Source: an uncultured Tateyamaria sp.
Lineage (GTDB): Bacteria > Pseudomonadota > Alphaproteobacteria > Rhodobacterales > Rhodobacteraceae
Assembly (NCBI RefSeq): GCF_947503465.1
Contig: NZ_CANNDN010000001.1
Span: 2,191,501-2,255,500, forward strand
Reading direction: 5' to 3'
Length of the DNA: 64,000 nucleotides
Positions 26,077-34,787 of the stretch are shown piece by piece. The position numbers and the translations under genes were made by a program. Each line of letters begins with the position of its first letter. Position 1 is the stretch's first letter. The notes beneath the pieces are model-generated. The model was given only the letters and a program-made list of their open reading frames with translations, had not been told where the DNA came from and searched no databases.

Positions 26077-26763
26077 TTAGGTCGTGGCGCCTTTCACCAT
26101 CCCCGACAGTTCGGTCGCAATCACATCAATCGCCCCCATCGCGTTCAGGGATTGAAGCACGCCCTTGCCGTCGTAATAGGCGATCAGCGGTGCCGTCTGT
26201 TTGTGGTATTCGGTCAACCTTTGGCCCACCGTTTCGGCATTGTCATCCGCCCGGCGCTTCATATGGCTGCTGCCACACTTGTCGCAAATGCCCAGAACCG
26301 CAGTCGGCTTGTGCACGTCGTGGTAGCCTTCGCCGCAATTGCCGCAGGTGAACCGGCCAGAGATGCGGGCAACCATCGCCGCGTCGTCTACCTCAAGGCT
26401 GATGGCGGCATTTATGTGCTGCCCGCTGCTGGCCAGCAGATCATCCAGCGCTTCGGCCTGAAGGGTGGTGCGAGGAAAGCCGTCAAGGATCACACCTTTG
26501 GCGCAGTCGTCGTCCGCCAGTCGGTCCTTCAGGATGGCAATGACGATCTCGTCGCTGACCAGCCCGCCCGATTCCATCACCGCCTTGGCTGCGTGACCGG
26601 CCTCCGTGCCCGCCGCCACAGCGGCACGCAGCAGATAACCGGTGGACAATTGCACGAACCCAAACTGCTCTTGCAGCATCCGGGCCTGCGTGCCCTTGCC
26701 TGCCCCCGGAGGACCAAGCAGGATAAACACGGGCGCGGTTGCAGTAACCTGTGTCCCGTCCAT
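26077..26763 (-). CDS. adk: Adenylate kinase, zinc-finger LID type
   Basis: A 228-residue enzyme converting ATP + AMP to 2 ADP. P-loop GPPGAGKGTQA is near residue 17, and ILDGFPRTTLQAEAL near 90. The LID carries a four-Cys zinc knuckle (FTCGNCGEGY ... CDKCGSSH). The usually invariant STGDMLR is STGYLLR here, a TAT codon replacing the Asp. Its ATG shares one nucleotide with the acs stop (TGATG). Acs releases AMP and pyrophosphate, so co-translated Adk can recycle the AMP. The ribosomal-protein locus of Rhodobacterales usually carries another adk, so this may be a second, acs-dedicated copy. Confidence 0.9.
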   Translation of the reverse strand: MDGTQVTATAPVFILLGPPGAGKGTQARMLQEQFGFVQLSTGYLLRAAVAAGTEAGHAAKAVMESGGLVSDEIVIAILKDRLADDDCAKGVILDGFPRTTLQAEALDDLLASSGQHINAAISLEVDDAAMVARISGRFTCGNCGEGYHDVHKPTAVLGICDKCGSSHMKRRADDNAETVGQRLTEYHKQTAPLIAYYDGKGVLQSLNAMGAIDVIATELSGMVKGATT

Positions 26764-28736
26764 CAGTCATCACTCCGGTTCATGCGGTTTTCGATCAGGT
26801 CATCGACCACCGAAGGATCAGCCAGCGTGGACGTGTCACCAAGCGCGCCAAAATCATCTTCGGCAATCTTGCGCAGAATACGGCGCATGATCTTGCCCGA
26901 CCGCGTCTTGGGGAGGCCGGGTGCCCACTGGATGAGATCGGGCTTGGCGATGGGGCCAATCTCGGTCCGCACCCACACTTCCAACTCTTTGCGCAGCTCC
27001 GGTGTGGGTTCTTCACCATTCATCAGTGTGACGTAGGCATAGATACCCTGCCCTTTGACGTCGTGGGGATAGCCAACGACAGCAGCTTCGGCCACCTTGG
27101 CATGGGCCACAAGCGCGCTTTCAACCTCGGCCGTACCCATCCGGTGTCCGGATACGTTGATCACGTCGTCGACGCGACCGGTAATCCAGTAGTCCCCATC
27201 CGCGTCCCGGCGGCAGCCATCGCCCGAGAAATAGTAGCCTTTGTAATCGCCGAAATAAGTTTTCTCGAACCGCGCGTGGTCGCCCCAAACGGTACGCATC
27301 TGACCCGGCCAGCTGTCCTTGATGCACAACACGCCCTCGATGTCATTGCCGTCCAGTTCGACCCCGCTTTGCGGATCCAGCACCACGGGATGCACACCAA
27401 AAAAAGGTTGCTGGGCAGAGCCAGGTTTCAGGTCTGTGGCACCAGGGAGCGGGGTCAGCATGTGGCCGCCTGTCTCAGTTTGCCAGAACGTATCGACGAT
27501 GGGGCAATTCCCCTTGCCGACCACCTCGTGATACCAGGTCCACGCTTCCGGGTTGATCGGCTCACCAACCGACCCCAGCAGGCGCAGCGACGACAGATCA
27601 TACTTGGTGACCCAATCATTGCCGGCACCCATCAGCGCACGAATGGCCGTCGGCGCGGTGTAGAACTGCGTGACCTTGTGGCGCTCGCACACATCCCAGA
27701 AGCGGCCCGCATCGGGGAAGGTGGGCACGCCCTCAAACATGATAGTTGTCGCGCCATTGGCCAGCGGCCCATAGACGATATAACTATGGCCCGTGACCCA
27801 GCCGACATCCGCCGTACACCAGAACACATCGCCCTCGTGATAGTCGAACGTGTATTGATGGGTCATCGCGGCATAGGTCAGATACCCGCCCGACGTGTGG
27901 ACAACGCCCTTGGGCTGGCCAGTAGAACCAGAGGTGTAAAGGATGAACAACGGATCTTCGGCGTTCATCTCGGCCGGGGCGGAATAGTCCGACGCCTCAA
28001 GCGCCATCTCGTTGTAATCATAATCGCGGTCGGTCCAGGTCGTCTGACCCTCGGTCCGTTTGACAACCAGACACTTCACGCTGTCCTTGCAATGCAGCAG
28101 GGCGGCGTCCGTGTTCGACTTCAGCGGCGTTTCCCGTCCGCCTCGGGGCGCGTGATCAGCAGTGATGACAACCTTTGCGTCACAACCATTGATCCGCGCC
28201 CCAAGCGCGTCCGGGGAGAAACCGGCAAACACGATGGAATGGATGGCACCGATGCGGGCGCAGGCCAACATCGCATAAGCGGCTTCCGGGATCATCGGGA
28301 GGTAAATGACAACCCGGTCGCCTTTGCGCACCCCCAGCTCTTCAAGGATGTTCGCCATCTTGCAAACAGAGCGGTGGAGGTCGCGGTATGTGATATGTTG
28401 GGGGGCATCCTTGGACGTGTCATCGGGTTCCCAGATGATCGCCGTCTGGTCGCCGCGTGTGTCCAGATGCCGGTCGATGCAATTGGCCGCTACGTTCAGC
28501 GTGCCATCTTCGAACCAGCGAATGTCGATGTTGCCCGGCTCGAATGACGTGTTCTTGACGGTGGTATAGGGCTTGATCCAGTCCAGCCGCTTGCCGTGTT
28601 CACCCCAGAATGCATCGGGGTCCGACACGGACGCGGCGTACATCTTGGCATAGCCTTCGGCGTCCAGATGGGCGCGGGCCTTGGTCTCTTCCGATGGGGG
28701 GAAAGTCGCCGCATTGGGCGTGCTTTGAATGTTCAT
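26763..28736 (-). CDS. acsA: Acetyl-CoA synthetase
   Basis: A 657-residue AMP-forming ligase activating acetate to acetyl-CoA through acetyl-adenylate. Core motifs: [20 protein letters not shown] near residue 250, [12 protein letters not shown] near 405 and [17 protein letters not shown] near 490. [17 protein letters not shown] near 600 carries the catalytic, acetylatable Lys. I use the ATG at 28736 with GGAGGAG upstream; an in-frame extension to 28820 lacks support. The gene is followed directly by adk. The upstream region holds palindromes that may bind regulators. Confidence 0.95.
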   Translation of the reverse strand: MNIQSTPNAATFPPSEETKARAHLDAEGYAKMYAASVSDPDAFWGEHGKRLDWIKPYTTVKNTSFEPGNIDIRWFEDGTLNVAANCIDRHLDTRGDQTAIIWEPDDTSKDAPQHITYRDLHRSVCKMANILEELGVRKGDRVVIYLPMIPEAAYAMLACARIGAIHSIVFAGFSPDALGARINGCDAKVVITADHAPRGGRETPLKSNTDAALLHCKDSVKCLVVKRTEGQTTWTDRDYDYNEMALEASDYSAPAEMNAEDPLFILYTSGSTGQPKGVVHTSGGYLTYAAMTHQYTFDYHEGDVFWCTADVGWVTGHSYIVYGPLANGATTIMFEGVPTFPDAGRFWDVCERHKVTQFYTAPTAIRALMGAGNDWVTKYDLSSLRLLGSVGEPINPEAWTWYHEVVGKGNCPIVDTFWQTETGGHMLTPLPGATDLKPGSAQQPFFGVHPVVLDPQSGVELDGNDIEGVLCIKDSWPGQMRTVWGDHARFEKTYFGDYKGYYFSGDGCRRDADGDYWITGRVDDVINVSGHRMGTAEVESALVAHAKVAEAAVVGYPHDVKGQGIYAYVTLMNGEEPTPELRKELEVWVRTEIGPIAKPDLIQWAPGLPKTRSGKIMRRILRKIAEDDFGALGDTSTLADPSVVDDLIENRMNRSDD

Positions 28737-29107
28737 TGTGTCTCCTCCGGTTTGGACCAAACGCCGCTCTCCATCGGCTTTCTGATCCGGGGCGTGTAAA
28801 ACTCGCCTGTCGAAGGTCACAATACACTGTTCTGTAAAATCATGCTTTCCTGTCTGGACTTGAACGATTTTTTTGTAAATTTATGTTCTTATTGAAGTTC
28901 GAACTTGTAAATATTTTTGATTTCGTCTCGTTTTTTCCAAGTTTTTCTGAGATGTAGCATTTTCTCGCCAAGCGGGAACCGAAACCGCGCGCGTCCTGTT
29001 AGCGTGTAACAGGTGCGGGGGTGAGGATGTGACAAATTGTCAACCAACGGTGACGTATCGCCTTTCAACTTGAAACGCCGGACAAAACCGTCCTGCTGAG
29101 TCGCCGC
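28737..29107 (-). promoter_or_regulatory. acs upstream region: AT-rich tract and three inverted repeats
   Basis: This 371-bp gap lies between the sensor-kinase stop and the acs start. Around 28850-28960 it is far richer in A+T than its surroundings. It contains AAGTTCGAACTT (28895-28906), CCTGTTA-gcgtg-TAACAGG (28995-29013) and TGACAA-a-TTGTCA (29030-29042), all perfect. TTGTAAAT occurs twice (near 28873 and 28905), resembling but not matching the TTTGCAAA-type sites reported for RamB/ScfR regulators. No gene is seen. It is probably the acs promoter and operator region. Confidence 0.5.
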
Positions 29108-31069
29108 TTAATCGGTCAGGGCGTGCGCCACTTCGGCTTGCACGGCGGCGGGCAACCAGATCTCGAAACAGGCACCCTGCGCCGGCGCATTGCGCACACG
29201 GATGATTCCGCCGGCACGCTGGATCAGGGTTTGCGAAATCGAAAGGCCCAGCCCAGTGCCTTCGGCCTGCTTGGTTGTGAAGAAGGGGGCGAACACCTCG
29301 TCAATGCGTGTCGGCTCAATGCCTGGCCCCGTGTCAGACACAGACACGCAAACACCCATCTTGCCATCCCGTTCGGTGTCTTCCGTCTCGATGGTCAACG
29401 TGCCTTGCGCACCCATTGCCTGAACTGCGTTCATGATCAGATTGATCAAGACCTGCTGCATCTCGCCGGGGTCTATACGCACTTCCAGTGTGGCGTCCAA
29501 TCGGGTCGACACGGTGATGTCGGATTGTGAAATCACGTGGTTCACCAGAACCAGGCAATCCGTGATCACAGGTGTCAAAGGCACGGCCTGTTCAAAGTCG
29601 GCAAATTCGCCCGGTCGGGCAAATTGCAGCAATTTGCCGACGATGGTCTGAATACGTGCGATCTGTCGATCGACAAGGTCCAGTTCGGTTCGGATGTCTT
29701 CGCTTTTCTCACCCAAACTGTCGCGGATCACGTCAACATTGCCCTGGATGACCGCGACCGGATTGTTGATCTCGTGCGCGACACCCGCCGTGATCTCACC
29801 GATCGAAGCGAGCTTTTCGCTCATCACCAGTTGGCGAAACGTCTCTTCAAGCTTTTCATTCGCGCGTTTCAACTCTGCCGTCCGCTGATCCACGCGCACA
29901 TTCAACTCTTCATTCCAGGACCGAAGCGCTTGGTCCCGTTCTTGAACCTGATCCAGCAGATCATCAAGGTGTCCCGCCACCTCACCAATTTCTCCGGTGC
30001 CGCCCCCGTCGCCATTGCGCGCAGACAGGTTGCCCCGCTGAACGAGGAACATCGTGTGGGTCATCCGTTCAAGCGGCGCAAAGATGCCCTTGGCCAGCCG
30101 GAGGAACACCGGTGCTGACAGCAAGAGGACTGCGGCGAATGCCGCGAGGATAACAAGAAATGCGTTACGCTTGGCGACGGTAAAAGGCTCTTCCAGAAAA
30201 CCGACATACAGCATGCCCACATATCCGCCAAAGCTGTCCCGCAGCGGCAGATAGCCCGAGATGTACCAGTCATTCACAACAAAGGCGCGATCTAGCCAGG
30301 TACGCCCCTCGCCCAACACCTTTCCGCGAACGGCTGCCGACACACGGGTGCCCAGCGCGCGCACGTCCTCGAAAAGGCGCACGTTGGTCGATACGCGCAC
30401 GTCTTCCAGAAACAGGGTTGCCGTGCCCTGCCGCGACCCGCCCGCAATCGCGTCCTGATAGACCAGCGCATTGATCGTATCGATAAATCCAAGGTTCCGG
30501 TTCAGCAGGATGCCCCCAACCAACACACCGTCCCGGCCCGCCAAAGTCACGGGAACAGCGGAGTGGATGACCATACCGCGATCTTCAACAATGCGGTCCG
30601 TGGGTACCGCGGCTTCCGTCTCGATCAGGGGCAGGCTGGCCCGGTCTGCAAGGGTTGGCGAAATCCGGGCCAATTGCTCGCCTGAAAAGATATCGATTTC
30701 GGTGCGGCCTTGCCCCTGCGCCGCACTTGTTACAACCGGCCAGGTATCCGTGATATCAGTACGGGGAAGATAGTGCAGGAAATCCAGTTCCAAAGCCGCG
30801 CGTTTGTCTTCAAAGAATGCGGCGAACCCGGACGGGAGTGTTTCAGCAAATTCGACGGACCCCGCCACCGCCTGCAATTCGTCCCCCGTCTCAACCATCA
30901 GCCGGGACAGGTATTGCTCTGCGATCCGCAAGTCGCTTTCGACATTGGCGATCAGCACCTCGTCATAATCCGCCGTCCACCGCGTCATGCCCAGAAACAG
31001 CAGAAGCGGCATAAGCACGACCATCGGGGCCAAGGCCAGGATAAGCAGACGGAAACGGACGGAATTCAT
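29108..31069 (-). CDS. Membrane sensor histidine kinase (CACHE-HAMP-HisKA-HATPase)
   Basis: A 653-residue kinase. TM1 is at about 7-28, a large periplasmic CACHE-like sensor at about 30-300, TM2 at about 303-325, then HAMP and a coiled coil (about 370-415). The phospho-acceptor His432 is in GEITAGVAHEINNPVAVIQG. The ATP-binding domain has INLIMNAVQAMG, SDTGPGIEP and GTGLGLSISQTL. The periplasmic sensor suggests an external small-molecule ligand. No response regulator adjoins it. The NtrC-like regulator at 48227-49576 is the only one in the window and could be its partner. It diverges from tupB, which favours a link to the formate dehydrogenase island over acs. Confidence 0.88.
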   Translation of the reverse strand: MNSVRFRLLILALAPMVVLMPLLLFLGMTRWTADYDEVLIANVESDLRIAEQYLSRLMVETGDELQAVAGSVEFAETLPSGFAAFFEDKRAALELDFLHYLPRTDITDTWPVVTSAAQGQGRTEIDIFSGEQLARISPTLADRASLPLIETEAAVPTDRIVEDRGMVIHSAVPVTLAGRDGVLVGGILLNRNLGFIDTINALVYQDAIAGGSRQGTATLFLEDVRVSTNVRLFEDVRALGTRVSAAVRGKVLGEGRTWLDRAFVVNDWYISGYLPLRDSFGGYVGMLYVGFLEEPFTVAKRNAFLVILAAFAAVLLLSAPVFLRLAKGIFAPLERMTHTMFLVQRGNLSARNGDGGGTGEIGEVAGHLDDLLDQVQERDQALRSWNEELNVRVDQRTAELKRANEKLEETFRQLVMSEKLASIGEITAGVAHEINNPVAVIQGNVDVIRDSLGEKSEDIRTELDLVDRQIARIQTIVGKLLQFARPGEFADFEQAVPLTPVITDCLVLVNHVISQSDITVSTRLDATLEVRIDPGEMQQVLINLIMNAVQAMGAQGTLTIETEDTERDGKMGVCVSVSDTGPGIEPTRIDEVFAPFFTTKQAEGTGLGLSISQTLIQRAGGIIRVRNAPAQGACFEIWLPAAVQAEVAHALTD

Positions 31070-31270
31070 GACACCACGCTAACTCAGCCACGTCATTTCC
31101 GCAAAGCAACCGCATATCATCGGTTGAATGCAATAATCGGACGCCAGAAGGCGGACATAATGACCCGCAAAACCTGCCTCTGATTGCATGGCGGGTACAA
31201 GGTGACAGCGCCACAGAACAGGGCTGGTATCACCCTGCAAAACCGTTCAATTTCACGACAAATGCGCGAA

Positions 31271-31284
31271 GGGAGGGTCGGCCA
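31271..31284 (+). promoter_or_regulatory. Strong ribosome-binding site pointing to an ATC start for tupB
   Basis: GGGAGGG at 31271-31277 stands 6 nt before ATC at 31284, in frame with tupB. No ATG, GTG or TTG occurs in that frame near it, and the first in-frame ATG (31326) has no ribosome-binding site. Protein start by ATC is rare, so either the codon is a regulated weak start or a base is wrong. Confidence 0.6.
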
Positions 31285-31988
31285 TCGTCGATCTTTGGGA
31301 GGGACTGCGCCACGCCTTCTGGCTGATGGTCACATTTGATGCGGAGTTGGCAGAGATCGCTCTGCGCTCGCTTCGCGTCACCCTTACCGCGTTGTTGATC
31401 GCCTGCCTCATTGCCCTGCCCCTGGCCGCGCTCCTGGCTGTTCGGCGGTTCCGGTGGCGTCGCGCGACTATTGCGATGTTGAACGCATTGATGGGCCTGC
31501 CGCCGGTGGTGGTTGGCTTGATCGTTTACATCATGTTGTCCCGTTCGGGTCCTTTCGGCGCCTTGGGCCTCTTGTTCACGCCCACGGCCATGATCGTGGC
31601 GCAGGTCATCATCATCGTGCCGCTGATCGCGTCCATCGCACACCAGTCCCTGCGCGAACTGTGGGCGGAGTATCACGACCTTCTCATCTCCATGAATGTC
31701 ACGCAGTCGCAGAAAATGCGAACCTTGCTTTGGGATGCACGGCGAGCCCTGTTGACCGCGGCATTGGCCGGTTTTGGTCGGGGTATCGGCGAAGTGGGGG
31801 CCATCATGATCGTCGGCGGCAACATCGACAATGCCACGCGCGTGTTGACCACCGCCATCGCGCTGGAAACCGGCAAAGGAGAATTTGCATTGGCCCTCGC
31901 GCTTGGCTTCATCCTTATCGCGCTTGCGCTGGGGGTGAACCTGACAATCCACTGGATTGGCCAAACGGAAAGGGACAGCCGGTGGTGA
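31284..31988 (+). CDS. tupB: Tungstate ABC transporter permease TupB
   Basis: Inner-membrane permease, 234 residues from ATC at 31284 or 220 from ATG at 31326, with about five spans. The EAA loop region is SMNVTQSQKMRTLLWDARRA near residue 140, and GLPPVVVGLIVYIMLSRSGP near 75 is typical of the TupB/WtpB group. The family normally has a short N-terminal helix such as VDLWEGLRHAFWL before the first span, which the ATC start restores. Its stop overlaps tupC (GTGA). Tungstate import fits the downstream formate dehydrogenase, many of which use tungsten. Confidence 0.85.
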   Translation: MVDLWEGLRHAFWLMVTFDAELAEIALRSLRVTLTALLIACLIALPLAALLAVRRFRWRRATIAMLNALMGLPPVVVGLIVYIMLSRSGPFGALGLLFTPTAMIVAQVIIIVPLIASIAHQSLRELWAEYHDLLISMNVTQSQKMRTLLWDARRALLTAALAGFGRGIGEVGAIMIVGGNIDNATRVLTTAIALETGKGEFALALALGFILIALALGVNLTIHWIGQTERDSRW

Positions 31989-32698
31989 CAGAGCTTTTTC
32001 CCCTGACTCTTAGCCAAGCCGAAACGTCACGGCGCGGCAAGCGGCTGGTTGGTCCAATTGACCTGTCACTGGACGGCAAGGGCCTGTGCGTTGTGATGGG
32101 GCCAAACGGATCAGGGAAGACAACCCTGTTGCGCCTGATGCACGGGACGGCGCGGCTGACGGGTGGGGCCGTCACATGGGCATGCCCAACGTCGGAGGCC
32201 CGGCATCACCAGGCGTTTGTCTTTCAACAACCAGTTGTCCTGCGCCGCACGGTCGAGGAAAACCTGACCTACCCGCTGCGCCTGCGCGGCGTTGGTCGGA
32301 AACCGGCGAAACACTCGGCGCACGAATGGGCCGAACGAGTCGGGTTGTCCGCGCATCTGAACAGACGCGCCATGGTGTTGTCAGGAGGCGAGCAACAGAA
32401 GCTGGCCATCGCCCGCGCGCTGATCACGGACCCGGCGCTTGTCTTTCTTGACGAACCCACCGCATCGCTTGATGGACGCGCCATGCGCGAGATCGAGGCG
32501 ATACTGCTTCAGGCCAAGGCCGATGGCACACGGCTGATCCTGTCAACCCACGACATGGGCCAGGCGCGCCGCATTGCCGACATGGTCGTCTTCATGCTGG
32601 GTGGCAAGGTGCATGAAACCGGTGCGGCAAATATGTTTCTGAATGCGCCACGAACGCCCGAGGCACGGGCCTTTTTGCAAGGGGACATTGTCGTATGA
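31985..32698 (+). CDS. tupC: Tungstate ABC transporter ATP-binding protein TupC
   Basis: A 237-residue ABC ATPase. Walker A GPNGSGKTT is near residue 39, the signature LSGGEQQKLAIARAL near 133 and Walker B LVFLDEPTASLD near 157, followed by STHDMGQARRIAD. The GTG at 31985 overlaps the tupB stop; another GTG lies 3 nt upstream. It lacks the C-terminal regulatory domain of ModC-type proteins, as TupC does. The end overlaps tupA by 4 nt. Confidence 0.87.
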   Translation: MTELFPLTLSQAETSRRGKRLVGPIDLSLDGKGLCVVMGPNGSGKTTLLRLMHGTARLTGGAVTWACPTSEARHHQAFVFQQPVVLRRTVEENLTYPLRLRGVGRKPAKHSAHEWAERVGLSAHLNRRAMVLSGGEQQKLAIARALITDPALVFLDEPTASLDGRAMREIEAILLQAKADGTRLILSTHDMGQARRIADMVVFMLGGKVHETGAANMFLNAPRTPEARAFLQGDIVV

Positions 32699-33495
32699 AA
32701 CAGGCAGTTTTTCTGGCGATGCTTTTGATTTTCGGAACGGCGGCACAGGCGGCGGATCAGATGCGCATGGCTGTCACAACGTCGTTCCATAACTCGGGCC
32801 TTGCGGACATATTGCTTCCTGAAATCGCCAAGGATCTGGACCTGGAGGTACAGTTGCTGGTCGTTGGGACAGGGCAGGCACTCAAACTTGGCCAAGCTGG
32901 CGATGTCGATGCAATCCTTGTCCATTCCCGTGCAGCAGAAGAGGCCTTCGTCGCCGAGGGCTATGGCACGCATCGGCGCGAAATTATGTATAACGATTTT
33001 GTCTTTGTCGGCCCCGCAGACGATCCCGCCCGCATCGCGACAAAGCAAGACACGCGCATGGCGCTGCAAGCCATCGCATCGGCACGTGCGTCTTTTGTCA
33101 GTCGCGGAGATGACAGTGGTACCCACAAAAAGGAACTGAGCCTTTGGAGGGACGCAGGACACGATGTGGACAGTTTCGGGCCGTGGTACCGCGCCGTCGG
33201 TGCAGGAATGGGGGCCGCGCTCAACACCGCTTCGGGCCTTGATGCTTACATCCTGTCGGACCGTGCCAGTTGGCTCAACTTCGGCAACAAGGGCGGGCTT
33301 GCGTTGCTCTTTGCGGGCGATCCGGTGCTGTTCAACCAGTACGCTTACTTACCGGTGAACCCCGCACGCCACGCACATGTTCGGGCTGACCTGACCGCAA
33401 GGCTTGAGGGATGGCTGACATCAGACCGGGCCAAAGAATTGATCAACGCGTACACCATCGATGACGAAACGCTATTCGTCTTCAATGCAGAGTAA
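32695..33495 (+). CDS. tupA: Tungstate-binding periplasmic protein TupA
   Basis: A 266-residue binding protein with a Sec signal (cleavage likely after TAAQAA). TupA marks are MAVTTSFHNSGLADILLPE near residue 24 (TTTS-type oxyanion loop), VVGTGQALKLGQAGDVDAIL near 60 and SRGDDSGTHKKELSLW near 140. All three fit TupA better than ModA. It binds tungstate with high selectivity in characterised members. It is last in tupBCA; in many genomes the order is tupA first. Confidence 0.88.
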   Translation: MKQAVFLAMLLIFGTAAQAADQMRMAVTTSFHNSGLADILLPEIAKDLDLEVQLLVVGTGQALKLGQAGDVDAILVHSRAAEEAFVAEGYGTHRREIMYNDFVFVGPADDPARIATKQDTRMALQAIASARASFVSRGDDSGTHKKELSLWRDAGHDVDSFGPWYRAVGAGMGAALNTASGLDAYILSDRASWLNFGNKGGLALLFAGDPVLFNQYAYLPVNPARHAHVRADLTARLEGWLTSDRAKELINAYTIDDETLFVFNAE

Positions 33496-33594
33496 GGTCC
33501 GCGAAAGGAGGCCGGTCGACCGCTTTCTTGACGCGCCCGGCGGACAGCAACGCAGCCATTGCGGTCGAACAGGTATGGCCCATTCGAAACTGCT

Positions 33595-34080
33595 TCAATG
33601 GTCGTGCCCGGTGTCCCCATGGACGGCGAATTGGTCCAGACCCGCGTCCTGCGGCTGAATCGTGCGGTATGCTTCGCGCACACCCGCCTCCGTCAACTCA
33701 CGTGCAACTGTCAGCAACGTGTTGGGATCATGATCTTCGCACAGGTCGATCATCTGAGATATCTCTTCGGTCGCGACGGGCCGCGCGGCCTCAGCCGATG
33801 GTGCGCCGTAATATGTTACAAAATGCTGGGCCAGCAGATCGACAAGTTTCTCCAACTCGGTTTGTTCCAATTGCGTGACGGCGACAAAGGTCACGCGCCC
33901 TCCCGTTTCCAAGCCGAACCAGCCATTGGCGAAGGCCTGGCGCGCCTTGCCAGACAAATCGCCCTCGCCCCAGTTTGAAAACTCGAACCCGCCGGAAATG
34001 CACCATTCTCCGGTTCGCGCCGGTGAGGCAAAGACATTCATGTCGCTTTCGTCAAAATGGATCGCACGCGCAAGTTTCAT
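33595..34080 (-). CDS. DUF6505-like protein
   Basis: A 161-residue cytoplasmic protein starting MKLARAIHFDESDMNVFASP, with a core GEWCISGGFEFSNWGEGDL. I place it in the DUF6505 group found beside formate dehydrogenase and molybdopterin genes of alphaproteobacteria; its function is unknown. It overlaps the upstream biotin/lipoate-ligase-like gene by 4 nt and converges on tupA. It ends a four-gene minus-strand unit (DUF6494, mrp, ligase, this gene). Confidence 0.7.
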   Translation of the reverse strand: MKLARAIHFDESDMNVFASPARTGEWCISGGFEFSNWGEGDLSGKARQAFANGWFGLETGGRVTFVAVTQLEQTELEKLVDLLAQHFVTYYGAPSAEAARPVATEEISQMIDLCEDHDPNTLLTVARELTEAGVREAYRTIQPQDAGLDQFAVHGDTGHDH

Positions 34081-34787
34081 GGCCCATCCTCCAGAACGGT
34101 TGTGAGCGGGATCAAATGGGTGGTTTTGTCGTCGCGCAAAAGCATTCCGAAATCCTCGTCCACGCCCAGAAATGCACCTGTTAGAGACTGATTTTGAACA
34201 TCCTCACCCACGCCATGCGCCAACCCGCGCCATTCCGTGTGCAAGCTTGCCGATCCTTCATCTTCCCAGCGATTAAGCCAGTTCAGCGTATGCCGTGACC
34301 ACGCTTCGAGAAGTGTCGGCGGCGCCACGTCGGCGCAACCTTCGGCAAACAGGGCCGTGTCGTCCGGCGTCAAACCCATGTCTTCTGACGGGGGCATTAG
34401 CGGCAAGGTGAAACCGATGACCAGCCAATCGGGCAAGGCTTCGGGATCACGCTCGGATGCCATGGCACGGAATCCGCCACACCGTGCACCGTTCACGCGG
34501 ATCCCGCCCCACCAATCCAGATGCACCGAAACCTCGGGCGGGGCAAGCGCCCCCAACGCGTTTTGAAATCCCACACCGCACAATGGCAGCATGGTCATCG
34601 CCTTTGACAATGGCACCTCGGGCGCAAAGACCAGCGCCGCCTCCATTTCGGCCGCGCCCAGTTTATAGGCGATCAAGCCTGCATCACAGCCCAAGGTCGC
34701 CCGCATCACAGCATGATCAAAGGCGCGGTCCGGCGCTTCTTCTCCCCACATCAGCGGGGGGAATGTGAGGTCTGTGGCGACGCTCAT
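34077..34787 (-). CDS. Biotin/lipoate-protein ligase-like protein (DUF4444 C-terminus)
   Basis: A 236-residue protein with a BPL/LplA/LipB-type fold. It has LDWWGGIRVNGARCGGFRAM near residue 88 (the GG-x-R-VNG-K/R segment) and WLVIGFTLPLM near 120, with a C-terminal DUF4444 part. The canonical GRG-x-x-G and K-W/P-ND motifs are degenerate, and no lipoyl or biotinyl acceptor is coded nearby. It may be a repurposed cofactor ligase serving the formate dehydrogenase island. It overlaps both neighbours by 4 nt. Confidence 0.75.
   Translation of the reverse strand: MSVATDLTFPPLMWGEEAPDRAFDHAVMRATLGCDAGLIAYKLGAAEMEAALVFAPEVPLSKAMTMLPLCGVGFQNALGALAPPEVSVHLDWWGGIRVNGARCGGFRAMASERDPEALPDWLVIGFTLPLMPPSEDMGLTPDDTALFAEGCADVAPPTLLEAWSRHTLNWLNRWEDEGSASLHTEWRGLAHGVGEDVQNQSLTGAFLGVDEDFGMLLRDDKTTHLIPLTTVLEDGP

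Noticed and set aside
26751-28547. A 598-codon plus-strand open frame opposite acs
   Set aside because: Antisense shadow of acs without recognisable motifs.
28870-28912. RamB/ScfR acyl-CoA regulator sites before acs
   Set aside because: TTGTAAAT differs from TTTGCAAA at the central positions; kept only as a remark, not as a feature.
33500-33530. Hairpin around CGGTCGACCG after tupA
   Set aside because: The flanking GAAAG/CTTTC arms are asymmetric and no T-tract follows, so a terminator call is not supported.
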